A stretch of DNA of 64,000 nucleotides from Pempheris klunzingeri. Taxonomy: Eukaryota > Chordata > Actinopteri > Acropomatiformes > Pempheridae. Both the position numbers and the translations under genes were made by a program. Positions 1 to 17,522 of the stretch are shown here, in pieces. How positions within the stretch are numbered: the stretch's first letter is position 1; each line of letters starts with the position of its first letter. The notes beneath the pieces are model-generated. The model had not been told where the DNA came from, searched no databases, and saw nothing but the letters and a program-made list of their open reading frames with translations. Location: positions 3,337,001-3,401,000 of the forward strand of contig NC_092020.1 of assembly GCF_042242105.1 (NCBI RefSeq), written 5' to 3'.

Positions 1-504
1 ACACACTAACGCAGGTGGTTTGGTTTGGTGTTCACGGGCAAATTCCTGTGTGCCTGTACAAGTGTCTCTAACCGTGTCCTCACAACCCACACTACCTTCA
101 TCGCCTGCTTCTCTCTCATTAGAGGAGCCACAGGAGGGACAGTGAAGCTACTAGCTTATCAAGACGCCGCCCCCATGCCGAGCCTCACTCCCTGGGTTCC
201 TTGCCACCTCCTCCTCCACCTCCCTTCGACCTGTGTTCATCTCTTCATGCTCAAACCCCTTTTCATAAGAGAAGCAGACAGAAGACCACCCCTTCTGTCT
301 CTTGACACATTCTCCAAGGTGAGAGGAAAATATTTCTACTCTGCCAAACAAAGCTGTCGATATATTAGTCTCCATTTTCCTTTTCCATCTCACAGGTGTA
401 GCTCAACACGTTTGAGAAATGCACTGAGAAGTGGCTTGTTGTTCTTGTTTTTTTTTGTTATTTTATAGGAATTTATGATGTATTACTTGAAAAACAACTC
501 GTAC

Positions 505-1266
505 CTTTACAATGAGTGTGACAGTGTCACCAACAACTTCTCTGTCAATTAATGATAACACAGATATGACGCCATCATCTCCAGAGATTTGAAACAGGCC
601 ATCTACGGTGGAATCTGTCAAACAATGTGGAAAAACACAAAAAGGCACTCAGTGCAAACAACAAATTGATTTAACTTTGTTTTTCTTTTTAAGTTGATGA
701 GGCTCACTTTCAATGCTATAGATGATATCATCATTGACTTCTGTGTCCTGGTCCATAGCAGTCACTTTGAACACAGACTGGTCCTGTCAAAGGAAAAAAG
801 ATTTTCTGAAACAAGAAGATGAAACTCGCCTCATTTACTCAAAGCAGGCTGACTGCATGTAGATTTGTGTCATATCACACCACGATTGGCAGCAGCCTTC
901 TCACACAAAATGGCCAAAAATATACACACATACTGGGCTTGCACAGGAGCTACATGTACAGTCCATCAGAGTTAACACAAAGAAATGTGAGTATGCGTCA
1001 TTTGTTTTTTAACTGATGGGGAAATACACTGGATGAAATATTATATCTTTCACTCATATGATCTTTTTCAATTACATATTATTAGTCATATTCCTATTAT
1101 CGGTACTATAGTTGCTGTTTATATCTGATGCTGCTCATGTGGGGATTCTTGAATCCTTAATGTTGAATTCCTGAATCGTTGGGTCTCTCTCTTAATTAAA
1201 GAGTTTGGTCTAGACCTGCTCTTTATGGAAAGCGTCTTGAGATAACGCTGTTATGAATTGGTGCTA

Positions 1267-1298
<32 letters not shown>

Positions 1299-3689
1299 AT
1301 ATTGAGCGCTAGTTATTTTCCATTTCATTCCCTTCTTGAAAATTAACATCAGCCCAGTTAACCCTTTGAGGGTCTTCAGCACTTTCTAGTGTGTTATGAT
1401 TTTTATTTTTAGCATATTTTATCAGTTTTTCATGCATATTGCTTATAATTTTGCAAGATGGTGAATTTTTCAGAGTTCTCAATTTTTTTCATGTATTTTT
1501 TGTGTATTTTAGACCATAAAATGATGATGAAATGATGACAAAAACATGGCAATTTAAGGGTTAATTTTTTAAAAAACTAATTAAAATTTGATATGTATGA
1601 TTAGGGCTGATGCTGGTCTAAAAAACTATTTAAAAAAAATTTTAAAAAAAGAAAGATTTTTAACATTTTTATGGCTTGTTTTTATGCATACACATTTATG
1701 TGTGTAAGGATCTTTAACGTGATTATTTCTGAGGACCTTCAAGGGGTTAAGCACATTTTCTAGTACAGCAGTCTGAATAAAATGCATCAGCACTCACCGC
1801 AGGCGAATTCTCTTCAACTTTCCCCACATAGGGAAGGCCAGTGAACACTGGATCGAGGTCTGGGACGTCCTTGACCGTGATGAAGGAAAAGACATCACTT
1901 GAGAAATACGTGATGTTGTCATAATAACAGCGGCCTCCACCATCCTGTACAGGACACACAAAGATGTAGAGACAGACAGATGAAGAAACATAGTATAGTA
2001 TAGTATAGTATTACATGAACATGTTATTTGGCTTGTTCAAATACCTTTTTTACTGAATCAATGACATAATGAATATCAAATTAATCTATTTTGTCATACA
2101 TTTACAAAGGTACACAAGATTTAAAATTGTATACCTTGATAAAGCTTCTTAAACTTTTCATGTGAAGGTAAATGTACATGAAATAAGTAATTAATCATGC
2201 ATGCGAGTTAAGCGGACTGTGCCACTGACATTTTGAAAAATATGCTTGTTTGGTTTCTTGTCCAGAGTTAGATGAGAAGGGATTTGTTTCCACTTGTTCC
2301 ACTTTCCTTTAATAACTGTTAATATCACTAAGGGTCATAATATGAAACCCAATCTCATTTAGAAGCCTAGTACTTACAGCTGCCACAATCTTCAGACGAT
2401 AGAGAGTGCTCAGTGAAGTAAAATTCAGACGTCCAATTAATTTGACTTCACCAGTTGTGTTAACAATGCTAAACATTTTCATTCCAGCACTTGGAGAAAC
2501 CTAGAGAGCACAGTGCAATATCAGCAGTGGAATATCAGAATATATTATTAATAAATTACATGGTTGAGGAGGCTTACTTCATCAATGCTGTAGTGAACAA
2601 TGCCTGCATCTGAATAGTCTCTATCAGTGGCAATCACCCTAAACAGAGATGTACCCACAGCGGTATCCTGATGAATTAGATGGAGGGGGGGGGAACAGGA
2701 CGTTAAACACACAGACATGTCAGTGTTAACAACTGCATCAGCAAATTTTGACAATGATAATGGATCGGTAACTTCCTCTCACAGAGACTTGGAGTACATG
2801 GTTAATGGTGCAGTAGCTAGAAATAATAAACAAATAGGTTTAGAGAAAATGATTAACTTAAACTTAACTTATGTTTGACTTACTTCTGGGATCTCAATAT
2901 CATATGAAGACTCCTCAAATATGGGTTTGTTGTCGTTGGCCTCCTCTAATATTATAGTTAAATCTCTTTGTACCTGGAAGACATTTCATGATGTACACCA
3001 TGAATATGATGAAATAACTGGCAAGAAAAGGACAATTAACACCAACTGAAACATTACTTACAAAATTGGGACCATCAGAGACAGTGACGGTAAGGAGGTC
3101 CATTATATCACCGCTCTGGGATAGATAGATAGATAGATAAAACACATATATAGAGAATCAAAATAAAACTGTAGACAACTAGACAACTGAGGGGTTTTTA
3201 ATTCCACCACACCATACCTCTCTATCTAGATCATTAGCGACTGATACAACCCCAGTTTTTGGGTCAACTGAGAAGTATCCAGCATTCGGGCCGCCGAGGG
3301 AATACGTCAATTGGTCGCCATCTGCATCTGTCGCATTTATAGTAAAAGCCACCTTACCTATGAAAACATCATCAACATTAGTGGAACATAATAAATGCGT
3401 GCAGTATTTGTTGAGGTACGATATCAAAAAAGTGAAAGAAAATAGCTTTCAATAGTTCAAACACTTAATATACCTTTGGGGGTGTCCTCACATACTTTAT
3501 AAACAGAAGATTGGACAGTAGGACTGGTATTTGCTGTAGAAACACACAGTGTAACACACAGTATCAGCACACTGGGTGGTAGTGATGCAAAGACATAATC
3601 ACAATAAAAAGAAGTGAAAACTCACCATTGGTTAAGCTGATAAAGCAAAACAGGCACATTAGCAACATACTTCCTGTTATCCCCTCCAT
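505..3689 (-). CDS. cdhr2: Cadherin-related family member 2 (protocadherin LKC), 5' part; gene continues off the left edge
   Basis: Cell-surface cadherin that, in mammals, forms Ca2+-dependent intermicrovillar links in the intestinal and kidney brush border. Ten coding exons are visible on the minus strand: 3626-3689 (start codon 3687-3689, signal peptide MEGITGSMLLMCLFCF...), 3474-3533, 3218-3357, 3062-3115, 2884-2973, 2578-2667, 2378-2500, 1798-1944, 708-783 and 505-614. All have GT-AG borders and the phases join without a stop, giving about 317 residues. The first cadherin repeat shows TDADGDQLTY, GPNAGYF, DPKTG and LDRE, then a linker with NDNKPIF. The second has ATDRDYSDAG and ends with DVPDLDPVF. 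A third begins with DQSVFKVTAMDQD. Known family members have about nine repeats, a membrane segment and a tail, so most of the gene lies outside. Orthology rests on the close match to remembered human CDHR2 at the same repeats and on rnf44 and faf2 next door, the order seen at human 5q35. Confidence 0.88.
1225..1300 (+). repeat. Retroelement 3' tail ending in (TGAT)n
   Basis: The stretch AAAGCGTCTTGAGATAACG followed by GCTATATAAATAAAG and several GATT units has the form of the 3' ends of fish LINE/SINE copies. It sits in a cdhr2 intron just before the piggyBac-like element. Only the tail is recognisable. Confidence 0.5.
1358..1750. mobile_element. piggyBac-like miniature element in a cdhr2 intron
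   Basis: A 385-bp AT-rich block is flanked by TTAA on both sides (1358-1361 and 1747-1750). Its ends are inverted: CCCTTTGAGGGTC at the left and GGACCTTCAAGGGG at the right. A TTAA target duplication with CCC termini is the signature of piggyBac-type elements. There is no coding capacity, so it would be a nonautonomous copy. It lies between cdhr2 exons 1798-1944 and 708-783. Confidence 0.6.
2205..2300 (+). repeat. Fragment of a common teleost interspersed repeat
   Basis: ATATGCTTGTTTGGTTTCTTG followed by CAGAGTTAGATGAGAAG resembles a repeat often seen in percomorph introns. Related pieces with GCTAAGCTAA cores occur at 43020-43110 and 48260-48430. The assignment is from memory of the family. 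Confidence 0.4.
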
Positions 3690-3839
3690 GTCTGCACATG
3701 AAAAGAAAGCAATCTAATGATCAGAGTTCATACGGTTAATTGATTAATACTGTAGATTAGTTTATTGATAGAAAATGAGTTCACAACTACAATCGATTTG
3801 ACGTCACTTGTCAAGTGGAAGATGGTAATAGTCTACTGC

Positions 3840-4260
3840 CATGCTAGTTTCTCTGTGAGGTTGGTAGTTAGTCTGTGGTGCTTTGTGCTAAATACTGATC
3901 ACAGGTCGTCATCATCTTAGTTTAAAATGTGTTAACGTGATAACATTTGCTAATTAGCAGTGAACACAAAGTACAGCTGAGCGTGACGGGAATGTCAATT
4001 GTTTGTGTGGTCAAAGTAAACAAATGGTAGTTCTGTTAAACACTGTTGCAATTCATCCTCTGGGAACCATGAATGTTGGAACCAAAGTTTACAGCAAGAC
4101 ATTTTTCACTAAAAACAAAAATATCAACCATGTGGTGGCGCTTGAGGAAAAGTTCAGGGGATCATTAGAGGAATATTGGATTCATCCTCTAGCAGCTGTT
4201 AATGTTGTTTCAGAACAATCTGGGTTCAAGCTTGTTGAATCCATTCAGCAGTTCTGCTGC
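3840..4260 (+). repeat. Degenerate interspersed repeat upstream of the cdhr2 start exon
   Basis: This contains AAAGTACAGCTGAG, ATTCATCCTCTGGGAACCAT and ATGTGGTGGCGCTTGAGG. Parts of the same family recur at 6060-6190, 36680-36960 and 54690-55090. An open frame across 4003-4374 is repeat-derived and is not called as a gene. Confidence 0.5.
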
Positions 4261-4638
4261 TTTACTCTGAATTGTAAGTTTAATGTTTTTGGTTGCAAAC
4301 TTTTGTTTGAACAGAACAAGCAGACTGACTTACATTGTGATGGGCATTTTCCACTAGTTTATGACAGTTTATAGACGAAATGATTAATCAGTTAATTGAC
4401 ATATTAATCAATAAGATTAACCAGTAATGCAAATATTGGGAAATTCCACTGCTAACTAGCCTCTGGCAAAAAAAGATTATGATCATTTTAACGAGAATCC
4501 AGACATTTCATTTATTCATTAACTAATTTCATTTCTGATTAAAGATACAGACATTCATATTTAGAGCAAAATATTCTATTCTTCCAAGTAAGCATCATTT
4601 ACTCCAATTACTTTAACTGCATGATGTGAACCAGTCAG

Positions 4639-4641
<3 letters not shown>

Positions 4642-4696
<55 letters not shown>
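4642..4696. repeat. (AT)n microsatellite
   Basis: An uninterrupted alternating AT run of about 55 bases in the cdhr2 5' intron. Confidence 0.95.
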
Positions 4697-4699
<3 letters not shown>

Positions 4700-4911
4700 A
4701 CAGATGTTCCAGTTTAGCAGCTAAGGGAATCACACAGGCCTTGTCCTGATTAATATGGGTTGATATTTAACAACATGTTGTATATGTTGTAATCAGGATC
4801 CGCTGTGTGGGATTTTCTCTTCAATATTGATAAAGTTAGAGAAGAAGATAGAACAGAGGTAACAACAAAACATCAGTCTAACGCTTAAAGAAAAGCAGAA
4901 GTCAAACTTAC

Positions 4912-5175
4912 CGGACTACATCTGCACAGAGGCTTCTCCTTTCTTGATGTCTGTGTGAGACCTTTGGCTCTTGTTCTACCTTGTGATTAAAGTTGTCATA
5001 AAAATAAATGATTAACGTGTAGAAACATACAGCCAACAACACAGCATTATACCTCCTCCTTGTATGTGACTTTGCACAATATATCCGTCTGTTGTTTGCT
5101 TTCGCACACGGCTACATTATGGCTGTTTAAGCCTGGATAGTAATGAGACACAGGACCAGGCAAACTCCTCACCCC
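4912..5175 (-). other. cdhr2: Putative 5'UTR exons and promoter of cdhr2
   Basis: Two noncoding exons can be proposed upstream of the cdhr2 start codon. The nearer one, 4912-4979, has a clear minus-strand donor (revcomp of ACTTAC at 4906-4911) and an acceptor ending in CACAAG. The farther one runs from about 5175 to a GTATAA donor near 5053. A CCATAAAATA box near 5199-5210 on the minus strand could act as a TATA box or as a CDX-type site, which would suit an intestinal gene. No transcript evidence is available, so exact starts are guesses. Confidence 0.4.
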
Positions 5176-7284
5176 ATCATTGGCTGGCCAGGCCTGTGAC
5201 CAGTATTTTATGGCATCGTGCCACACTGGGCCACCAGTGTCCATACCGTCAGCGTCTGAACTGCTCTTTTGTTTGAATGGGTGCTCCTGTTGTCATGGCA
5301 GCAACAGAAACCTGATGTGACCAGGGGGACTGTCTATAACGTGCCTCATCAGAACCAATCAGTGGGCCAATGCCTTTTTCAGAGAGCACAGATACATGTG
5401 CCTCCCTGATGAGATCTTCCCAATAATCCCCCCCACCACCCCTCTTTCGGCCTGCCCTCCTAATTAAAGGGCATCACACAAAGGATTATGTTCTCTTGTG
5501 CCCGCTGGATTCATTCATAATCAGACATGTGCTTCCAAACAAAAGCACAGCCCAAGCTAGTTCACTCTGACAGAAAACATTTAACGGTACTTTCACCCAT
5601 ATCTGATGGTTAAAATCATCGGAGTGGAGCTATACTCTTGGAAACCAGTTGTTACCAAACAACCAAATAACAGTGGTTATTTAGTTCAACCAGGATTTTT
5701 TTTAGAAATAAATCCCTTTTGATGCCACAAAAGTAATTATTTCTGTTGTTAAAAGTCAGGGAAAGATCGGGAATTTGGCTGAATGAAAATGAAAAATCTT
5801 ATGTGTGTTCTAAAACAGACCATGATTTTTCCCTTCCTTAACCAGTGCCTAAACATATCATTAATAAATATGATATGAGGAGATTGTGTATTGCTAGATC
5901 AATTATTTTGGCAGAAAACAGATGAAATATGGTGACAGTTTATTGCCAGGTCTGTTAATTAAGAACATTTCCACATTATGTTAATAGAAAACATAATCCA
6001 GTCTGCATTACATTTCACTCAAAAATGTGTTTAGTGTAGTTGTAAATTAATTGCATAAAAACATTAGAAGACAGAGTTGGAAATTCATCCAACAGTTGTT
6101 GGGATAACCACAAATGTCAACCTCATGGTGGCACCATGAGAGGTGGACTGACTGGCCGTGTCAAAGTGGGTTAGATTGGCGAATAATAGGACGTCTTTAC
6201 TACCCTGATGAAGATGAAGATGAAGTTTAGCATGTATGAACAGAATCTGAATCCTTTTATTAAGAGAAACAGCCAGAGGTACATGCTAATATATCACAGG
6301 AATATTATCACCCACACATTCATAAGCAAAATGAGTCAGTTCAGATATCCCAGATATATCCTCCTAAAATCTTATCCAATTAGACTTTGGTTTATGACTT
6401 ACAGCGCTGAACTCAACCTCCTCATATAAATGGGAGGGAATGTTATAAAGCACTGCCAAAGCAATTCCTGTAAACAGAAACATAGTTTAGAAAGAAATCT
6501 AACCTGAGTGACTGCAGGGTTATTCAGGGTGTTGTCTGTCCCCATAGACAAGATTATAAGTAATGGCGTTGATGCGTGACGAACACCGGCTAATCATAAT
6601 GCAATAGATGTAACAGTTAACTCGTGACAGCACATTAGGGCACTTGAGGGTTTTACATAAGTGTTTGATAGTTACTGTGCCTGATATCATTTATTTATTT
6701 TTTCTAGTTGGGTTGTGGTGGCTTCTGACTTCCTGTGTATTCTACACTCTTTTGTCTGTGTATTTTTTTCTTTTCTTTTTCAGGACTCTTTTTTTCCTTC
6801 CTGTACACATTACATGCATTATCTTTAGTTTCCTTATAGAGAAATTATATCAGACTATTGAAGTGTGGCCTCATCCACATCCTTAGCATTAAGAACATCT
6901 GTCCTTATGGCTTTTTGCGGAGATAATTGTGTCTCAGTTTACTTTTTTGTTCTATATTATTTGTATTTATTTCTATATTATTTGAGCAGGTGTGGAAAAA
7001 AAAAAAAAAAAAGCATTTGTAAGGTTCCTCTGTGGAAGTAACAAATAGTGCCATAAAGTAAATTAATATGTAAAGAGGTCAGTGTCCCTTTAGAGTACTT
7101 TTCAGTTTAATGTAAAACCTGTCTTAAAACATATAGTATTTTGTCCAAAGTGGAATTTAAACTGTTCATATTAACCCTGGATGGTATCTAAAGTCAACAG
7201 AATCTATTACACAGACACATTATTACACATCACACATACTGAGGAGCAAAAGTAGGCTAAACAAGTAGGCCCTGGCCTCTAGTC

Positions 7285-7540
7285 AGGCTTTTGGTACATT
7301 TTGCACTACCTGTGGACACTTTGTACATTACATCAGACTGCATATTTGCACTATATTTTATTTTGTACATTTCTATTTTGTATTTTTTTGTACATTTGCA
7401 TTATATTTTGTATATTTGTATTTGTATTTTTATTTTTCAATTTTTTAAATCTCCTTTTCTTATCTTCGATTCTGATGTAGCTGTTGTGAAATGGGAATTT
7501 CCCCTCATAGATGCTGAATAAAGGTGCATCTTATCTTATC
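7285..7540 (+). repeat. LINE-type 3' end ending in (TTATC)n
   Basis: Low-complexity TTTGTACATT / TTGCAC modules are followed by GGGAATTTCCCCTCATAG, GAATAAAGG and TCTTATCTTATC. This is the usual form of a fish non-LTR element 3' tail. Open frames here are by-products of the repeat. Confidence 0.5.
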
Positions 7541-7549
7541 CTCTTATTT

Positions 7550-7960
7550 TAGGTGCACTTTTGACACATACTTTACTTTAATCTCCTGCTAATGAAACAA
7601 TAAATTTTTTTGACTCCACTACATTTAATCTGACAGCTACACTCAACAGGCACTTTGCAGATCAAGGTTTCACATTTAACACATTAGATCAAGCTATGAT
7701 GCGTTAGAGGCTCCCAATAAAGTAGGTCAAATGGAAACACACTTGTATTTAAAACATGTATATTAGTGACAGGCCAATAACACATAACTAATGATGTAAC
7801 ACTAAGGAAGGGGCCATTCGGCGTAATGAGTTTCTTTAAGTCAGTGTTGTCGGTAATGCATCGTGTGCTTTTGCGTAATTGAACATCTAAATACAAGAGC
7901 TTCACTTGCAGCAGAGTATAACACGGTGTGGTACTACTGCTTTTACTTAAAGAAAGATTC
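7550..7960 (-). repeat. Teleost interspersed repeat, reverse copy
   Basis: GACTCCACTACATTTAATCTGACAGC near the left, GGGGCCATTC in the middle and ACTGCTTTTACTTAAAG at the right match, in reverse, the landmarks of the copy at 9125-9555. The two copies point in opposite directions upstream of rnf44. I cannot assign the element class. Confidence 0.5.
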
Positions 7961-9036
7961 GGACTCCGTTTCGTTTCGCTGTTTCCTCTTTTCCACCAAA
8001 TTTCCTGAAAGCAAATGAGAGCTTTTCAAAGACGACCGTGAACCTTGGAGTCAGACTGGATCACTTTTCTCTGCCCATTACGGTAAAATGGCAGCATGGC
8101 GCGTGCTCTCCGCTCTGGAAATACGCAGAAATGGGGGTGTAACAGGGAGCTGCAGAGACCCAAAACTACCGTGGGGCTGGATCACCCTTTCCAAAAGCTA
8201 AAAATGGCGATTAGAGAAATAGTGTGGTGGGTTAAAAAACCATAAACCCGCGCAAAACACAGAGAGGCTGCGGTGATAAAACGACAGTCTCATGTTTAGC
8301 ACCTTTTTTCACAGCAGTGGTGAAACCCACGGAATGTTCCACACGGGAACAGCTGACCATAGGATGCCGCACTTAGCCTAACGAGATGTGAACATTACAA
8401 GGAAAATATCAGTGATCAGATGTTTGCATATTAACAATCAGGTAACTACACTCCTCCTCTTCTTATTGCTTTGTCTCGGTTGGATCTCGGAGATTGACGG
8501 TGCGTGTTTACGGCAGATGGTTAGAGGGTTATTAGGGCTGTCATCCTGCTCAACCTCCAGCCCCTCCTTGTTTTGCTGCTACCGAGAGCGATGTTGTAAT
8601 GTTTACATTTAGTCTATGTTGCATACCACCGCTGCTCTCCTTACTCAGCTTTTCAGTCGGTGCACAGTTTTTGGGTGCATTCACAAGCCCAGATATGGTC
8701 CGGTGTTCTGCAGCGAAGCCTTCAAAACAGACAAAGACATTATTTATTAACTCCTGCTGGAGTAATTGGGCCCGATGGGTAGCTTTTAAAGCAGCCCTCA
8801 AGTGCAGCATCACACCAAATCCTTTGCAGCTGCAGAGCGCTGGCCCATATAAACATAGCTGAGAAATTTCGTATGAGAGCTGATCCCACTTGATCATGCA
8901 AGTGAAATATTACATAACCGGCTGGGTAGTCTACATGAGGACACTGTGGCCTCCAGTGAGAGTCAGAACAGACTGTGGGCCACAGCAGAGCTACAGACCC
9001 ACAGGCACTGTCTCCATCCTCAACATTAGAGCAGCT

Positions 9037-9074
9037 GGACCTCTTTCCAAATGAGGACATTTGGAAAGAGGTCC
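9037..9074. repeat. Perfect 17-bp inverted repeat with 4-base loop
   Basis: GGACCTCTTTCCAAATG (9037-9053) and CATTTGGAAAGAGGTCC (9058-9074) are exact reverse complements separated by AGGA. It lies about 60 bases before the repeat copy at 9125 and 0.8 kb upstream of the rnf44 promoter. Confidence 0.9.
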
Positions 9075-9124
9075 GCCTGTGGAGACCTTTCCTGATTATT
9101 TTGTACTTATAAGTGACTGTCAGT

Positions 9125-9555
9125 TGTGGAATAAGTATTGGTTGATTTACTCAGGTAAGAGCATCAAGTCCTGTATTCAGATTTTCACTTAAGGGAAAGT
9201 ACTAGCACCTAAAGGCTCCTAAAGTATCTAAAGTAAAGAGTAATCATTTTGTAGAATGGCCCCTTATCAGTGTTATTGTGTATTACTGGCTCATTGGCAG
9301 TAATGCATTAATATGGAAGCAGTATATTAATTGTTTTACACACTTGTGTCTATAGCAATGCATCATATTCTTTAAAACTGATTCTGTCCGCAAAGCTGTC
9401 ACTTGAAAAAGCTAAGTTAAAATTATGTTGTGGAGTACAAGGTGTTTTGATTTTGGTCAGAAATGTGGCAGAGCTGAAGTATAAAGTAGCATCCAAGCAT
9501 CTCAAGAGTGAAGTGCTTGTGTAGATGTACTTGATTACTTTCCTCCAGTGCTGGC
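9125..9555 (+). repeat. Teleost interspersed repeat, forward copy
   Basis: Landmarks in order are GGTAAGAGCATCAAGTCCTG, GTAGAATGGCCCCTTATCAG, AATGCATCATATTC and ACTTTCCTCCAGTGCTGG. The ends correspond to a family abundant in percomorph genomes, with reverse copies at 7550-7960 and 32300-32875. It is noncoding. Confidence 0.55.
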
Positions 9556-9859
9556 TGTGATTTCATTTAGCATTATGTAGCTGTTTATGCTACCAGGGCT
9601 AAGGTGTTCAGGCAGCAGAGGCACCAGAGGTGAGGTACTAGCTTACTTTAAGAGTTAGTGGTGTGCAGTTGAATAATGTTTTTTTGCAGAAGCTGCTGGT
9701 GAGCCTGCACCCTCTCAGGGAGCTCTTTGTTAATCAGCTGGAGCTTGTTTTGGTCCTCAGTAGCAAACACTGTCTGGATGTCTGCTGTCTGTGTTTGCTG
9801 CGCGCTGATTGGCCGCTCTGGAAAGGGGGCGTGGTTTCGTCATAACAATGCATTTCAAG

Positions 9860-10245
9860 GAGCACACACGCGCCAAGGAATGTTTACTGTCGCTGGCTCG
9901 CTAACGTCACCTTTTCGCACGTTACACGGTGTCACCTGCTCAGGTAAACGCTGCCGGTGATCACGGCCCGTGGATTCTGTGGAGGAAACCGAGATCCCCA
10001 TGCAGCAGCGGGACGCGTGTGTTAGCTGCTGGCTAGCATTAGCAAGCTACTAGCTGCTCCGTCCGACATTGTCAAACATCCACCGGAGGAAACAGCAGTC
10101 AGTTGGTGGTCAGGCATCGTTACAGTCTCCGCCGGACGGTGCTAGTCGGGTTACGTGCGAGGATAACTTGATGGGACGCGACGTTTCGGAGGCTGAAACA
10201 CCTGCCGTCTCCTCTTCGCACCGAGTGAGCAAACTAGCCAAGAAA
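9860..10245 (+). promoter_or_regulatory. rnf44: CpG-rich promoter and noncoding first exon of rnf44
   Basis: GC content and CpG density rise sharply at about 9780-10570. A first exon ends at 10245 before the donor GTAAGA. It has two short upstream ORFs: one from the ATG at 9999, which stops within the exon, and one from the ATG at 10171, which would stop just after the splice to exon 2 (GGT TAA). The transcription start is unknown, probably near 9900. Confidence 0.55.
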
Positions 10246-12055
10246 GTAAGATGTGTTGCTGTGTTGTTGGCCAACTCACGTAGCTAACGTTCAGCCTGTC
10301 CACACAAAGCTCGTCTGTGTCTGGTCTGTGAGCCAACCTGTCACTATAGAGCACGCGCTGATCACAGGGCAGGTGTCCTAACATAAAATGAGCTAGCACT
10401 GGCTAGCACTAGCCCGCTAACTACAGTTATCTGCAGCTGGTGTCTCACGCTATGTTGGACAAAGCGTTAGCCTAGCTTGGCTAAAGTTAGCTGCTCTCCT
10501 TCAGCAGGGGACGTCGAGTTTGTCCTGGTACTAACAAACCAGCGGCTGCCATCTCGGTACCGTGTGTGTGTTTTCCGGACGTGGTGTGTGTGTCACGGGT
10601 TTGCATAAGACTTGAGAGAAGCGGTGTGACGGTACAGTGGCTTCCTTAATTGTGTGGCAGCGAGCAGTCCCGCTTGCTACCACATCTTTTGTTGTTGCTT
10701 TGTCTTTTGAGCACATGGCTTTCATATTTTTGTTCGGGCAGGCTACAGCGACCCCTATTTATTCTGTCCCCGAACGGACCGCATTAATTACTCAGCCACT
10801 TAAACACCTCCTGAATTCACTGGATTTTGCTTAATTTGACATGTGAATCGATAAAGTCTTTGCATCAACCTCAAATTAGAATTATATTCAAGGAATGTTT
10901 ATAACTGAGCTAAGATCTTAATTAGAGATGACATGAATTTAGTTAAATGGCCCAGATCTTGATTTTTTTTCTAATTAGGCACCAGAAGCAGATGACATAC
11001 TGTTATTTGCCATATAAATGGAGATAACACTGTCTGTGTTTTCAAACGTATGAACTTTTTCAAGTGTTCTTTCCATTAATAAAACATCCCACTGGGATCG
11101 TAGAGCAAACTAAATATGAATTTCTGCACAAATGTTTACGCCACCCAGCAGTCATCGTTGGATGCAAATGTCATCTTTGAAAGAGAGGAAAGGCAATGTG
11201 AAATGTTATCCAGATAAATAACCAGAAGACTTGGGAGTGTTTTTTGGGGCACTGCAGCTTTCAATGTCAAAAGTCATGTAGAAATGGGAGAGAACTGCTC
11301 CTGCAGACCGGCTGTATGTTAATGTATCTAAATAATGTTGGCATCAGTCACCATGCAGATACAGAGACGTAGTCTGAACCGTGCACAGTGATTGTAATCT
11401 AGGCCATTTCCAATAAAATATAAGAAGCCTGAATGAGGTCAGTGAAACCGAAACGCAGCGGTGAAATAAATGATTCCCTGAACATACACACGAGCCCCTA
11501 TGCTTCATATGTGCTTCAGTAAAATGTGAAGGCACATTTGATTTAAAAGAACTCCTACTACTAATGCTTTACAGTACAGTTGATGTCAAATTGGATTGCT
11601 TAAGATGTAACATAAACTGCAAAGTGGAGGCGTTGTCACCAATGCAGGGTCCAGTTACCTTTGAGAAATGACCAACAATTCAAATTGAATATTATTTCAA
11701 CCCCTATGTTATGACCACATAATTACATTACATTCAATTTTCCTACATAATATCCAATCCCACCACAGGGTGTGGTTTAGAACACAGATCTGAAAAGTGG
11801 AAAGAGTGAGTAATAGAAGCTGCCGTTATTTTATTTTATTTTTTTTTACCTCTAATGACTCGACTGTGTGCTCAGTTGATGGATAAAGGATGTAAATAAG
11901 CTCTCTGCCATCAGAAGTAAGGTTGTAGCTTTGTCAATTGGTGTTTTTTTTTTTTGTTTTTTTTTGCAGGGTTAAGACAATCAGAGGCAACATACAAGTG
12001 CCTCCTCTGCACGGTTTCCTTTCCCAGAGTGTGACTCGTCTGCACGACGTCACCA

Positions 12056-17522
<5,467 letters not shown>

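Larger units (their letters stand above)
5250..9860. other. Intergenic region between divergent cdhr2 and rnf44
   Basis: I found no supportable coding exon here. The first 2 kb are AT-rich unique sequence with one degenerate repeat (6060-6190). The rest is largely repeat-derived: a LINE-type 3' tail (7285-7540), two copies of one repeat family in opposite orientation (7550-7960 and 9125-9555) and a perfect short hairpin (9037-9074). The stretch 8030-8300 is less repetitive and could belong to the rnf44 promoter side, but this is not demonstrated. Confidence 0.6.

Noticed and set aside
25-468. 147-codon frame at the left edge
   Set aside because: It does not start with ATG in good context, lies in a cdhr2 intron and shows no domain. 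Part is T-rich low complexity.
3119-3140. Short direct repeats as a CRISPR-like array
   Set aside because: Simple tandem tetranucleotides without spacers, in a vertebrate genome.
10069-10287. 72-codon frame as the true rnf44 N-terminus
   Set aside because: It starts at TTG, has an upstream stop in frame and no ATG, and does not match RNF44. The ATG at 12056 gives the family N-terminus.
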